This document shows positions 50,411-62,920 of a stretch of DNA of 64,000 nt, piece by piece; position 1 is the stretch's first letter, and every line of letters begins with the position of its first letter. The DNA comes from Gremmenia infestans. Lineage: Eukaryota; Ascomycota; Leotiomycetes; Helotiales; Hamatocanthoscyphaceae. Location of the stretch: positions 1,302,001 through 1,366,000 of the forward strand of contig JAFEVB010000004.1 of NCBI GenBank assembly GCA_032629725.1, in the 5' to 3' direction. A program made the position numbers and the translations under genes. Below the pieces are notes generated by a model that was not told where the DNA came from, did not search any database, and worked only from the letters and a program-made list of their open reading frames with translations.

Positions 50411-51756
50411 ATAAAACCACGCTATAACCCGCGCGGACCCTTGTAGACCCACTTGGAAAAGCTAAAAAGTGAAGGGGGTTCCTTTGAAATTCCTAATTTC
50501 CAGCGGATTACCTCTCTAAATGCCCTCTAATAGTCCTCTAAAATGGCCCCGCAATACACCCATATATGGCTAATATAATAACACGCGTATTATATTAGGT
50601 TAGTATAGCGATCCCTATATTATATGGCCCCAATATAAGATAGAGCTGGACTGGAGCCATACAATACGCAATACGGTATTATATTAGTATATTTATTCTC
50701 TACACTAATCAAAACACACTTGCGTCAAATTTTAAAAACGTAGGACAATATTCTTAATACCAAAAGAAGTAAAAATCTCGAATTTGCTGTTTCAAATCCA
50801 ATAGTAGTTGAATGGAAAATAAAACAGTAAAAGGAGCAATTGCTAAAGAGCAAAAGTATATAATAACAGCAGATAGGGGAGGGGATGTAACTTCAATTAG
50901 ACTAGCGCCAACCCTTAGTGTGAGCCCCACAAGAACACTCCCATCCCATCCCGTCTTCCCCCTCTCACTTCACTCTTAACTTGCAGACCTAGATTGCTAA
51001 AATGTTTCACCAAATACAGAACGCACGTGCGTTACATACATATATGCAGCACGCCAGGTAAGAACTCTCGCGTTTCATTATGTTATAAACTTTGTTAATC
51101 CTTCTTCGCATGATGACTTAAACATAGCACATACTCGCAGTTTTCTTGTGCGTCGTCAACAATTATCTCATAAATCAGACACTAATTAATATTTTGCGTA
51201 GTTTTCAACCGTGTGTGTTCAATTTGCTGGATGCGGAGGATAACAAACATGCAGCTACTAGCTACCTCGTCCCGTCCCGTAAGTATAAAACCTAGTATGT
51301 AAACGCCTACTAGTTGAAACGAATAAACAGGGCGTCGTACATGGATTCCTTTTCCGGTGTAAGATCCATAGGATTTATACCTAGGAGTCGGTCGTCCGGT
51401 CGGTCGGTCGGTCGGTCGGTCGGACATGTTGTTTGAAGGTACGGGGTATGGAGCAAGCTGATTGCGTCTTGCGGGGTTGTTCTCCGAGGCACAGGACAGG
51501 ACGCCTACGCCGCACGTCAGCTTGAGCTGTATGCAAAACGCATCACACTATTGACTCGGAGTACCTGCGCGCCGGATATCCCAGTAAGCGTCTTGCGTCT
51601 CTCTAAAGACTGATGCTAATTGGCAGGGGGATAGCTTCTTCTTCTGGTCTTGAAGGTATTGTTCATTGCCTATTGCTCTTCAACTCCGCATCGCTGCTCA
51701 TAGGGTCAAATTATAGTCAAGTTCAAAATACATCTGAGATATACGACTCACAAAAT
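50411..51756. other. Right boundary of the AT island and upstream region of the A-T-C gene
   Basis: CpA-containing, more balanced DNA resumes. It contains a (GGTC)n tract at 51388-51422, whose opposite strand gives an artefactual Arg/Pro/Thr/Asp repeat frame. The last 150 bases upstream of 51757 stay open in the frame of the A-T-C gene, so an earlier start cannot be excluded. No other gene is seen. Confidence 0.5.
51388..51422. repeat. (GGTC)n simple repeat
   Basis: About seven tandem GGTC units, slightly imperfect at the left end. Confidence 0.9.
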
Positions 51757-54700
51757 ATGAATCAACTGAGTGAAGCCGTTGGTCCTCCTCTTTTGGAAGA
51801 TCCTCCATCGTTGTGGGAAACGTTCTCAGAAACCGTTCAAAAATACCCGGAGTACTTAGCTGTTGCTTCCGTTCATCAACCGCCTGATCTATTCGGAATC
51901 CCAAGTCTACCTTTGGAAGAGGGCAATCGCCAGAGTCCATACCTACGATGGACGTACAAGAACATCCTACTGGGCGTGTCTCGTCTGACTGCTGGTCTGA
52001 AAGATGTTGGTGTCAGGGCCGGGGTGCCTATATTTAGTTTCCAGGCAAATGGCGCTGAGTATCTGCTTTCACTGCAAGTCTCACAAGGCGTTTATTTTCA
52101 AGTACTGCAATTGCTAACATACAGCAATCAGATGGTCCGCAGCTGAGATGGGGTGTGTTTATGTACCTATTAGCCCTCGAAACTTGACCAATAAAAGTGA
52201 GGTAACGCATATGATCAAGACAGCTCTAATGACAACCCCGGGTAAAACACCAGTGGTCATAGCCGGCGACTTTGATACGGCCGTGGCATTAGACGACCTG
52301 GGACTCTGGAGTAACGCAATCAAAATCATAGTCTCAGATTCTGGCAAGTTAAATGACTGGACTTCTTTCGAGAAGTTCATGAATGAATCCGCGGTGAACG
52401 GTTCAAAGGAGCCTGGTTTTGAGTATGCGCACCAGTCGGAAAATATCGCAGAAGGTACTGTCTTGTTCACGAGCGGAACGACATCAATGCCAAAGGGTAT
52501 TTTTGCCCAGCAGAATCATCAGGCTTGGTTTGTCGAAGCGTGGGCGAAGAGTCGGCCCCCAGATGGTGTTTTCGCTGGCTCGAGATTTTGTTGTGTGCTC
52601 CCGAACAATCATTCCTTTGCTCACTATATGGTTTTGTGTGCTCAATCTGTTGGTGCTGCAATTGTATACCCCGCGCCCGGTTTTGATACCACTGCTATGC
52701 TGGAAACACTTTACCAAGAAAAGGTTACTCAGGTTAGTCTGCTAATTTATATCATTGTGAAGGGTGAATTGCCATTTTAGAGTATAAGTTTTATCCCAGC
52801 TAACTATTTGTGACAGTATGTATTTACATTTCTTTCCTTTTAAGGCAGTGTTTATTCATCCTCGTGACGCAGTGGTTAGTATCAGAAACTAATTGCACAC
52901 GTTGAATAGCACTGTCATTATACCCACGATAATCTACGCCCTCATCGCAGGCAAAGCAAGCTATGCCCCACGATTAGAACATCTAACGCAGGTCATTGTC
53001 GGTGGCGCAGTGCTTTCCCCAGACTTCCGCCGTTCATGCATTGAAGTGCTCGGAGCCAAAAGCGTAGAGAACTGGTATGGTATGACAGAGGGGTTATTAG
53101 TTCGCCCAGGGAACCAAGGTGATCTGTCAACACTTGTCCATGGTAACGAAGTCTCTATTGGCTGGGTTATGCCAGGCTACACTTTACGAATTACAGATCC
53201 GGAGACTAACGTGCCTGTTCCAAGGAACACGGAGGGCGAGCTTCAAGGCTCGAGTAATGTCATCACAAAGTACATTGGAGGTGCTGGTGAAGACAGTTAC
53301 TACGTTGATAACGAGTTGTTGTGGTTCAAGTCAGGAGACCAGGCGAGAATGGACAGCAAGGGTCGGATATTTATCACGGGGCGTTACAAAGAGATGTGAG
53401 CCACAGATACTAAGACTTTAGGCTTAGAGCACTAACCGAGATAGGATTATTCGTGCGGGTGCCAATATTTCTCCTGCCGCAATAGAGACAGTTATAGCAA
53501 AGGACCCTCGCTTCGCTGCTCTTCTTCCCCAGATTGTCGGCGCGCCAGATACTGTCGCAGGGGAAGTCCCCATCGCCGTCGTGATAAAGAATGTATGTTT
53601 AGATATCAAAGAGGCAATCAGAGACACAGTTCGGAGGGGCATGGGATTGGAGTTCATTCCCGATGAAGTTGTTTCTGTTCAAGATTTAGGTTTATCTGAT
53701 TACCCGCGTACCATGGCTGGGAAAATCCAGAAGACAAAGCTAGCTGAGGTCGTAAAAGCCTACCGAGCGAGTAGAGATGAAGCATCTATTCTCCCCGACA
53801 GCTCAGAGCTAGCTACCGTCGTCAAAAATATATGGGCCAAAGCAGCAGGACTGGAATACTCTCGATTGCCCTTGGACACGCCGGTCGGGGAATTTGCTGA
53901 TAGCATTACGGCAATGCGAGTCCGAGATTTTATTCGGAAGCAAACGGGGAAGAATCTGCCTATAGCAGATATGGCAAAGATAGATACCATCAATGGCCAG
54001 ATTGAGTATCTTCAGAAACAACCTTCTTTATCCTCCGAGATAGTGGCTGCGAAGCGACCAATTCGACAAGGGCCACCGGGTGTTGATGACATGGTACATC
54101 TCACGGAAGATCCAGGACTATTTGAACCGACCAAGAGATTGATTACACAGACCGTCTCACTTTATGGTTTTGACTGGGACGATGTTGAGGATGTCATGCC
54201 TGCTTATGACCTCTTTAGTGTATTGGCTGAGAGAGGAGTCATTGATAGTTGGAGCTACAAGTTTGGTATTCTGACGAATAGAGCCGATAAAAAAGTAAGT
54301 CAGGACAAAGGTTTGTGGCCAAAAGACGGTGCAAAATCTGACTTGATTTAGGAGTTGAGGACCGCACTCGAGATAATGTTTGCCAACAACAGGATCCTGG
54401 CATCTTTCCTGGTCTGGGACAAAAAGGTATTAGGATCCGACATTGCACTTCACGTGGCAGTCCGCCAAAACAAGAAAATATTTGACCTCGTAATTCAAGA
54501 CGGTGGGAGTGTAAAAGCAGTTGGGGACATTATGTCGTTGACAGTTGAATACCCATCTCGTGACCACGCTGCGTTCCCTGGACCATTAACCAGGGCTATG
54601 ATCTACCATGTTGAAGAGACTGGAAGTGCTGCCGTAGTCTTCATCTGCAACCACTCGATCATGGACGCAGCGTCAGCCCAGATATTCAGAGAGGATCTCG

Positions 54701-55614
54701 ACAGTGCACTTGGCGGAGCTGCCTCTCTCCTAGAGCATATCGACTATAAACCTTATGCGGACAGTTACTACAACTTGCGAACATCCGTGGAGGCAAATGC
54801 AGCGGCAAAGTGGCATATAGAGCGACTCCAAGGACTAGAGTCACACCGGAAAGGACTTATTCAACCATTTCCCATATCCAAGAGCACGTTCGAAGCCAAC
54901 CTAAAAGAAGGGCCTCGAGAAGAGGTAAAAACCGCCTTTATACCACCCGGACTCGACAAAATGCGAAAGGAGCATAGCCACATCACGGCGACCGCCCTCA
55001 CAAAGACAGCTTTTGCCCTGGTCCTCGTGCACCACACCGGCCACTCCCACGCCGTCTTCCAGAACTTCGAAGCAGCTCGCAAGTCCTTTCCCTTCCTGCC
55101 GCCATCTTTCGAGGCCATGGGCGAGTTCGGGGCTACCGATGTAGCGGGACCTACGATGCAAGTCGTTGTTAACCTAATCCATATCAAGCCCGACGAGACG
55201 GTCTTGTCCTTACTTAACCGTGTCCAAGAAGAGCAAGCTTTACAGGTGAAGCACGCCTCGGCTCCGTTCAGCCAGATCTTGAAGGGACTAGGGCCTGCTG
55301 CCGACTTACTGATTGATATCGTCGAGCATCAGGCCTTTAACTGGCTTCCTGGAATGGGGAATTATCTGAAGAATCCGTATGCGAATATGCAGGCTGTGAA
55401 AATGAACGTGACGCCTTCGATAGGTCTTGGATTTCGCGGTGGTGTTGGTGGACCAGATTCGAATCTTGTTATTTTTCAGAGTGTCGGGCTTTCGGTGGAT
55501 ATCCCGACGCTTAAAAGGTTCACGATGCAGGTGGAGAAAGTAACGCGGTGGTTGATGCACTCGGACAATTGGGAAGCTGGAGTGGGTGAGTTCGTGTCTA
55601 TTCTTGAAGACTAA
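51757..55614 (+). CDS. NRPS-like enzyme, A-T-C architecture (possibly damaged)
   Basis: Exons: 51757-52073, 52132-52732, about 52911-53395, 53445-54294 and 54352-55614, about 1,170 residues. Order: adenylation domain (GTVLFTSGTTSMPKG; NWYGMTEG; WFKSGDQARMDSKGRIFITG; the final motif RTMAGKIQK with its catalytic Lys), carrier domain (PVGEFADSITAMRVRD, phosphopantetheine Ser near residue 620), and a condensation-type domain with FICNHSIMDAAS near residue 850. The condensation motif HHXXXDG reads NHSIMDA; the second, catalytic His is kept. Intron 1 appears to be a GC-AG intron. The joint between exons 2 and 3 does not keep the frame with canonical sites (see findings), so the gene may be broken. 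It converges on the second NRPS, stops 335 bp apart. Confidence 0.82.
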
Positions 55615-55948
55615 AAGTATGGATGAAGTTGAATATACAGTTTTTTTCTTGGATCACATGGTAAAAACATCATCTGTCGGTATAGAAAATTCATGCAGAA
55701 TCAATGGTTCAACACAAGATTCAATTCCCTTTTTAAGCCAAGGTGGTACGGTACGTCAGACTTGGGACTCAATTATATGTGCAGAACTTAGATAGCCTAG
55801 GAAATTTAACATGCTGAATTTGGTTTCAAATTGACCCGAGAGTTCAGAAATAAATAGGGGGCGTTAGCGTCTAAATTAGCGAGCAAATTGCAGGTAGTAG
55901 AATTTCTCCACGGGTATCTCACTGTTCTACCCTTCATGGTATACTAGC
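55615..55948. other. Intergenic region between the convergent NRPS genes
   Basis: Only 334 bases between the two stop codons, presumably shared 3' UTR and polyadenylation signals. No gene is seen. Confidence 0.5.
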
Positions 55949-58900
55949 CTATGCAATAGTAGCTTGGACCCTCCTCCAAAAGTCTTCCGATACCTCCTTC
56001 ATCTGATGTTGGTCAAAGAGTTGAGCATCAAACTCAAATGAAGGTCGAATGGTATTGTCATCAGTAATATAGAGAATCCTAACCAATACATCGAACTATT
56101 TTATACGTTACCAACAAAGCTCCCATCTGAATGTTTGAAAGAGGAATGGAGGGAGCCGAAAAAGACTTACATGCCATGGGTCCAGTATCTTCTGGAGTGG
56201 TTCGTCTATCCTTAATTTATCCGTTTCAACCGCTGCAGGACGTCGTTGGAAATTCACCGCTGTGTTGAACAGCATCTCCAGCTCTACATCATTTTCAATT
56301 ACTTCTCTCACATTGCTTGCTGTATGCATGCTGTCCTGTGAACGCTGTTCTTGCATTCGTTGAGCTAGGCTCGCTAGCCCAACAGAGCCGCCTTCAGTCG
56401 AAACCCCTTGCAGATGGTAGGGAACGACATTGATCAATGGACCAACCATATCCAGAACGCCTGGAATTTCTTCGTCACGCCCGGAGACGACATACTCAAA
56501 CGCTACATCCTGCGAGTGCGTATAAAAGCTAAGAGTTTGTGCCCACGCGGAGTCGAAGATACTGGCGGGCGTGACGCTATGCTCCACACTAAATTCCTTC
56601 AGCTCTTGTGCCTTGACATCTGGTAGGTTGATGATAGTTTTCCTTGGGCTTGGCTGATGGCAGGCTTCATGTGAGGCGACAGGAAGAGAAAGAAGAGACG
56701 GTCGTTGGCCGCGAAGGACCGAAGCCCAATGCTTGTTGTCTGTTTCGACACGGTCAGGGCGATGAGCAGCAACAAATGACTTGTAGGAAGGTGTTTCTTT
56801 CGAAGTATAAGCTGCATCCATCTCGTACGCTTCTAGAAACGCATTTTTGATGAGTTTGAGCGACCATCCATCAATGACTAAGTGATCAAAGTCTATGTGG
56901 AGAAAGTATCTGTCACCATACTTGAAAAAATGGGCCCGATGGGGCAAGAAACATTCATCAACATATGGTGCTCCGCTCGTCGCAAAACTTGGCTCGATAT
57001 CCCCGGAACATGTTGAGGATGTGCAGATTTCTGGCTCTGCATTCGCCAGAACAACTTGGACAGCTGGCAATTCTCTGGCAGGATCTTGTAGAAATATGCT
57101 TCTCAAGACAGCGAACTTCTGAACCACACGTTTCCAAGACCGTATAAGCCTATCTAAAGAAATGGGATTGGAAGTGAACGAGTGGAATTCCATTTGCAAA
57201 GAGAGCACAAAAACGGCGGGGTTGGTAGCCCGCGCCTTCATAATCTCACGTTGAATTGGAGACAGAGGATAGGCATCTTCGACACGAACAGGGTGTTCGT
57301 TGTTAAGACGGGACTTTAGGATATCCTCATAACCTAGAAGGATAGTGGCAGTTGAACCGGTATCCTGGAGCTGTTGAGGAGCCTTTTGGGTAGTTGTTTG
57401 ACTCTGCTGGACAAGAGTCACAAGATTTCCTAGTGTTTTCGCGTTGATAATCCCACGTACTGTAACGACCAGTCCTACTTCCTTGGCTCTAGACACAACC
57501 TGAATAGCAGCAATGGAATCGCCCCCAAAAGCAAAGAAGGATGAATTCATTTTTATGACCTCAGAAGATACTCTAAGCACTTCACTCCACAATCGCCGTA
57601 ATCTATCCGCTAGAGACCCTGGAACAATCTCTGCAGGCCTGTTGATATCTGGGTTTCCAATCGATGTTTGATAGTTTTCATAACTTAGGTTCTCGATCCA
57701 CAGCTTGAGGAGTTTACGATCAATCTTTCCAGAGACAAGTAAAGGCATTTTCTCCACAGCAATCCACACGGACGGGACCATGTATTCGGGAAGAGTGAGA
57801 GAGAGATTTTGTTTGATCTTTTCTATCAAAGAACTGCCTGCGCTCGAAATCTTAACGTCAGATTCTTTATGATCGCCCATAGTTGACTGATGAGAGCTCA
57901 AAACAGCCACAATTCGACCTGCACAAGGCCCTTGTCTTGGAAGTGCGGCGAGCGCACCTTTTGCCGTGCTTTCAGCCATGATTTGATTCTCTATTTCGCC
58001 CAACTCAATACGGAAGCCTCGCAGTTTGACTTGCGTGTCGCTTCGGCCGACAATGTGGAATGTCCCATCCGGATTATAACGTGCAAGATCGCCAGACCTG
58101 TAAAGCATCTTGAAACGGCGCGTAGAATCAAAATTTATCAGCCAGTCTGGTGCCGGTACGAATGCTGCATCGGTAATCGCTTTGTTATTGAGATATCCTT
58201 CACCTAGCAAGGCACCAGAAATGACTATCTCACCCACACAACCAATGGCGCTCAGTTGATGGTAATTTTCAGGACTAACAATCCACATAGTGGCTCCGAT
58301 GCTTCGGCCAATATTTGCAGGTTGAGCATTAGTTTGGACTCGAAGGTTTCCAGAACACCACACTGCAGTTTCTGATGGACCATACGCAGCGGTCAGTTCG
58401 ACATGGTCCGCCCATCTCACCACGGTATCCTTGGTGATGGCCTCTCCTGCGAGGACCATTGTTTTCAGTGTCGGCACGTCTTCCGGATTCAAAAGTTTGG
58501 CGACCGTGGGCACTACTAGTAATGTATTGGCTTTTAATTCTGTAATGGCCCCAGCTAGGTTGTTCAATCTGTCGTGTTCTGATGGGACGCAGACACAGCC
58601 ACCAAAGGCGAGGGTGGTAAAGAACTCGCCTATAGAGAGATCGAAGGTATGAGAGCCAAACTGAAGTGTTCTCCAATGTGGACCCGCACCAAATTCCGGC
58701 CCATGGTTGAGGATCGAAGTACATATCGCGGAATGAGACATGAGGATTCCCTTAGGCTTTCCTGTACTGCCAGATGTAAACAACAGATACGCAGTGCTGG
58801 ACGCAAAAGGCTTTGGAAACTTAGTCTGCGAGTCGACTGAAGAGGCAAGAAAGCTGTCATCCACCAAGATGACTTTCAAAAAGAGCCCTTCCAGTATCTC

Positions 58901-61086
58901 AGTGCTGTATTGAGATGCCAATACCAGTTGAATCTGCGCCATCTCCACAACCTCTTCAACTCGGCCTCGGGGATGTGTAGGGTCAATAGGGACATAAATA
59001 CAACCTGCCTTGAAGACTGCTAGAATTGCAACCACAGTCCAGATAGACTTTTCGAAACACACGCCAACAAATGCACCTGGACCCACATTGAGCTCTATTA
59101 TGCGACTCGCAAGGGAGGACGAGTGTTCATCAACGTCCAGATATGTCAGAGAGCGTTCCAAAGAGCAAACAGCCACGGCATCTGGCTGCTTAAGTACTTG
59201 CTTTTGAAATAGATCTTGAATGCATTTGTCCTCGGTCGGAGGTGTGGTTTTATTCCACATGCGAATCTGACCTACATCATAATCACTCAATGGCGAGATA
59301 GATTCCAGCAAGGTCTCTTTCGTCGCGTTGCTTAATTGCGTGACTACTGCTTGAAACTGATGAATGAGGTTCTGCGCGTGTTGGGTCGAGAACACCCGAC
59401 CATCATGTTGTATTTTGAAAGTTATAAGTGCACCAGCAGAGAGTGTGAGAGTGGCCACTAGTGGATAAGGGTGTCGTTCTTTCTTCCCCAACTCACTTAA
59501 GTTCTCCAACCCCAATTTCTGGAGATGGGGTGCTATTGCGTCTGAAAACTCCATCGGCTGAACAACAAATAAGGTTTGAAAGTCAACAGCCATGGAACTA
59601 GAGTCTCCTGCCAAATAAGTCCGAATTCTAGAAATTCCTGAATGTTCAAAAGCCATCATTTCTGCCGCTTGAACTCGAACCTGTGAAAGAAATGAGGCTA
59701 CACTTTGCCTCCGATCAACATGCAGGGCAATGGGAACGAGGTTGAGTGTTGGACCTGTTGTTGCAGACACTCCGTCTAATGCTGGCCTTCGCCCATTATT
59801 GATAACCCCAAACCCTACATCTTCTGTCCCAGTATATTGTGACATCAAGATTGCCCATGCTGCTCGAAGGAAGAGAGCTTTTGTGACGCCAAAAGGTGGA
59901 TGACGTTCGAGGGTAAGCGGCAGCTCAAGTGTAGAAGTCGGATCGGCTCGAAAATCTTGGACATGCGGGGGTGGAGGATACGGAGTTGGATTGATGCCAG
60001 TGAAAGCATTCTTCCAGAACTTCTCCTCTGGCAATGGACTTGATATAATGGCAGACTTGATGAATGCAGCAAAGGATTGCCGATGTGGAGCAGCTTCATC
60101 TCGAAATCGTCTCGCGACTTCGTCAATGATCTCTTCCATTGATGCTGCGTCGCATAACGCGTGGTGTACAGTCCAGACGAAATACCTCCGATAATTTAAC
60201 TCGCCGTCTTTCTCTGTCACTATCGCGTATCGGAAAAAGGGATCGCCTGGTTGCATAGAAACATTTGCATCCTCTTCCAGAAAGCGGGCTAGTGCAATGA
60301 ATACCAGGTTCCAGTGCATGTTTTCATTCAATACGGCTTGTACAAGTCTAGGATTTCCATCCAGACGGCAGATTCGTGTTCGTAGGACCGGGTTTGCGCG
60401 AATAGTGTCGTCCCATGCTTGTCGGAATCGGTCAAGCGAAATATTATCGGCCAATTTGAACACTAGCTGCATCAAATACAGGTTCTTGCTGCCATCAAAC
60501 TCTGTCACCAGAGACTCCTGTATTGGGCTGCATGGGTATGCTGTCTCAATCCTTTCCGCAGTGGTATTGCACGACATGGAAATTTCCTTTTCTTGGTTTT
60601 GTAGAACGATGCCTGCTTCTTCCAACAACCCAAAAGCCTTAGGAGAAGGTCTATGGTTCATTTTATCTTCTCTGAGACTCCCTACAAGAGTTGCTTCTTC
60701 TGCTAGATCTTTCAAAGTAGCGCCCATGAAGATTTGCTCTTCATCAAGAAGAATGCCCTGTCTCTTGGCTACTACTATCATATCATAAGCCAAAAGCGAG
60801 TCACCTCCAACTTCGAAGAAATCATCCCCATCTAAGAATTTGAATGAATCCTCTTTTTTTAGCAATTTTGTCCAAATATCTCGCAACTGATTCCTTATGG
60901 ACATTCTATCCAGGGTTTGTTTTTCAGAATCGGTTTCACAGCTGTTCCTGCCCTGGAGTTATGTTAAGTACTATTTATGAGCCAAGTGGGAGATTTTGCA
61001 AAGTAAAATATGAATAAACTCACCTGACTAGCCTTCTGCCATGGGACACTATTTGTTTCATCGTGCGAGGTTTTTAGAACCACCAT
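55949..61086 (-). CDS. Nonribosomal peptide synthetase, T-C-A-T-C architecture
   Basis: Exons: 61086-61024, 60952-56171 and 56095-55949, 1,663 residues. The 63-nt first exon (MVVLKTSHDETNSVPWQKAS) joins in phase, and the last splice restores PWHFDVLVRILYITDDNTIR. Domains: carrier T1 (FFEVGGDSLLAYDM, Ser near 73); condensation C1 (AYPCSPIQESLV; VHHALCDAAS, 284-290); adenylation (LLFTSGSTGKPKG near 745; AYGPSET near 877; YRSGDLARYNPDG; SGKIDRK near 1096); carrier T2 (FFAFGGDSIAAIQVV, Ser near 1167); terminal C2 (AYPLSPIQREIM; DHLVIDG, 1377-1383). There is no thioesterase or reductase, so release by the terminal condensation domain is likely, as in many fungal NRPSs. T1 has no adenylation domain in cis. 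A rough eye alignment of the specificity pocket gives D-L-G-L-V-A-A-V-W-K, which I cannot assign to a substrate. Confidence 0.92.
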
Positions 61087-61406
61087 CTTGAAAATCTGAA
61101 GTAAAAAGTGATTTCGTAATGGTTCTTAAATCCCAAAAGCTTAAGAGGTAAATGATTACCTGCAGTACATGTCGAAGTAGTAAGTAATATACAGGAACAC
61201 CTAGTACTAATAATAAGCTCGGAACTAATATCACAACATACTAGGTAATTTGCTCATCACCATGCATGTCGGTTGATCCCGATACAAATCCTCAAGAGGT
61301 ACATATGCACGTGCATGCACAGGGCTGAAGCTGTGTCAACAGGGGTGGAGTGTTACTGTAGCTAGGTACCTACGTACTGCACGACACCACACCCCGGACT
61401 TAATGA
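61087..61406. promoter_or_regulatory. Upstream region of the T-C-A-T-C NRPS
   Basis: The presumed promoter and 5' UTR of the NRPS (minus strand). It contains a near-repeat of GCACGTGCATGCAC-type alternating purine/pyrimidine sequence near 61305-61320. No binding site could be assigned with confidence. Confidence 0.4.
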
Positions 61407-61778
61407 AGACTGGTCAATCTGCCCCTCCATCTTTTCATTTATGGTCCATCTACATGCTGTGTAGCGGTTGGCAACTATACTATTAGCTTCAAAGATTACA
61501 CACCTCTCAACAGACCAGCTATTCTTCAGTCTCTGACAATACAAAAAGTCGAAGGCAAGCTACGTCAGGTCTACCAATCCTTACAACTCAATGATGTGCC
61601 AAAGCCGATGCCAGGTTCTATTAGCGAGTTTCTGATCAAAATCCACGCTGCCGCTTTGAAACATCCTAGTTTCTTCATCCAACAACACTTGTATCCCGGC
61701 ATATCTTTTACTCATGCCACCAATGCATTATTTGGGAATATGAATCTCGGCAAACAATCTGTTATCGAAGTGAATTAA
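61407..61778 (+). pseudogene. Unrecognised coding-like fragment
   Basis: One plus-strand frame is open for about 124 codons up to a stop at 61776-61778, without an ATG near its start. A possible acceptor TATTAG at about 61481-61486 precedes FKDYTPLNRPAILQ. The text QKVEGKLRQVYQSLQLNDVP and KPMPGSISEFLIKIHAAALK has protein-like composition. I do not recognise the family. It could be the last exon of a gene whose earlier exons are lost, or a chance frame. Confidence 0.4.
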
Positions 61779-62920
61779 ACATTGCCAGGAACAGATCTAT
61801 AATTTGATACCAACATATAAGCGGTAATTATATCTTCACACGTTAATAATCAAGCTAAAGAGGAAGGCTCCGTATCACAAAATATGTCAAAGAGAATGAA
61901 ATTAAAAGCAAACGTAGTAAACATACGTATCTTTTTGAAAATCCTGACACTAACTACAATTAGCTTTCTATTTAATTCCTTTTCTCAGACTAGATATCCC
62001 TAGAACCATACTACGAAATGAAGAATAATATCATCAGGTTTTGAAAATAGATCGGATGCTATTACAAATCTCTATGATAGCTGTTGGTGAAGTGTATTTT
62101 GGAATGAAAGTTACCGAATTTAGAGCACTCCAATCATATGACTCTATGGCGTGTTTAAACTCTATAGAAGAGTAAAAGTTACCATATTGTTGTACTTCCT
62201 ATAAACCCCCCACTAGCTTGGCACTAGTAAACGTGAGATCTTACATGCATATACTCCGTACTAATAGTATCTCTCTTGGATACGAAAGAAACCAAATATG
62301 ATATGACCTCCCCTGTCTAATAAGGCGGGCTCGGTGCTCCGAATTAAAGTACGCTATCGGCACTCCGAATTCTCGCAATGGAAACTTGTAAGCAGTTACT
62401 CGAGGAACCAAACTACTGATATAACCATTTGCGGTGAAACAGGACAACTTTCTATGCTAAATGTGTACTTCCCTTAATGAGCGACAAACCCCCTCGCATC
62501 CCGAAGGAGTCGGCCGGCGCCTAAAGCAATAAGGTATTTCGGCACACTTAGCACTGAATAATCTGCGACTGTGATCAGCGTTCCAGCTCGCAGCTAAGCA
62601 CGCGTTATGATTTCTTTGAACTCTGGTGCTCTAATAGATATACTTCCGTTTGAAATATTTATGTTATGAGCTGCAGCATGTAATGGCGCTAAGCCCATTT
62701 TGGCACGCTAGGCCTCCTCGGATGCCGCTTAGCCATTATTCACGGGATATTTACATATAAAGTTGGCCAGCGCATCCGCGCAAGCCACAAATTTTCAGCG
62801 CGTAGGTTGTTTATCAGCATGTGTGAAAAAACCCGGTTTATATGCCATAACCTTTCTATCCTCGGGTTTCAAGTCGCTTACTAGATTCTAGTGTCTTGTT
62901 CAAATGGAAGTCACGATACA
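61779..62920. other. Gene-free stretch
   Basis: Somewhat AT-rich, but CpA is present, so it is not RIP-mutated like the island. No open frame with recognisable content and no repeat was seen. Confidence 0.4.

Noticed and set aside
51182..51492. Minus-strand frame with Arg-Pro-Thr-Asp repeats
   Set aside because: It is the translation of the (GGTC)n tract.
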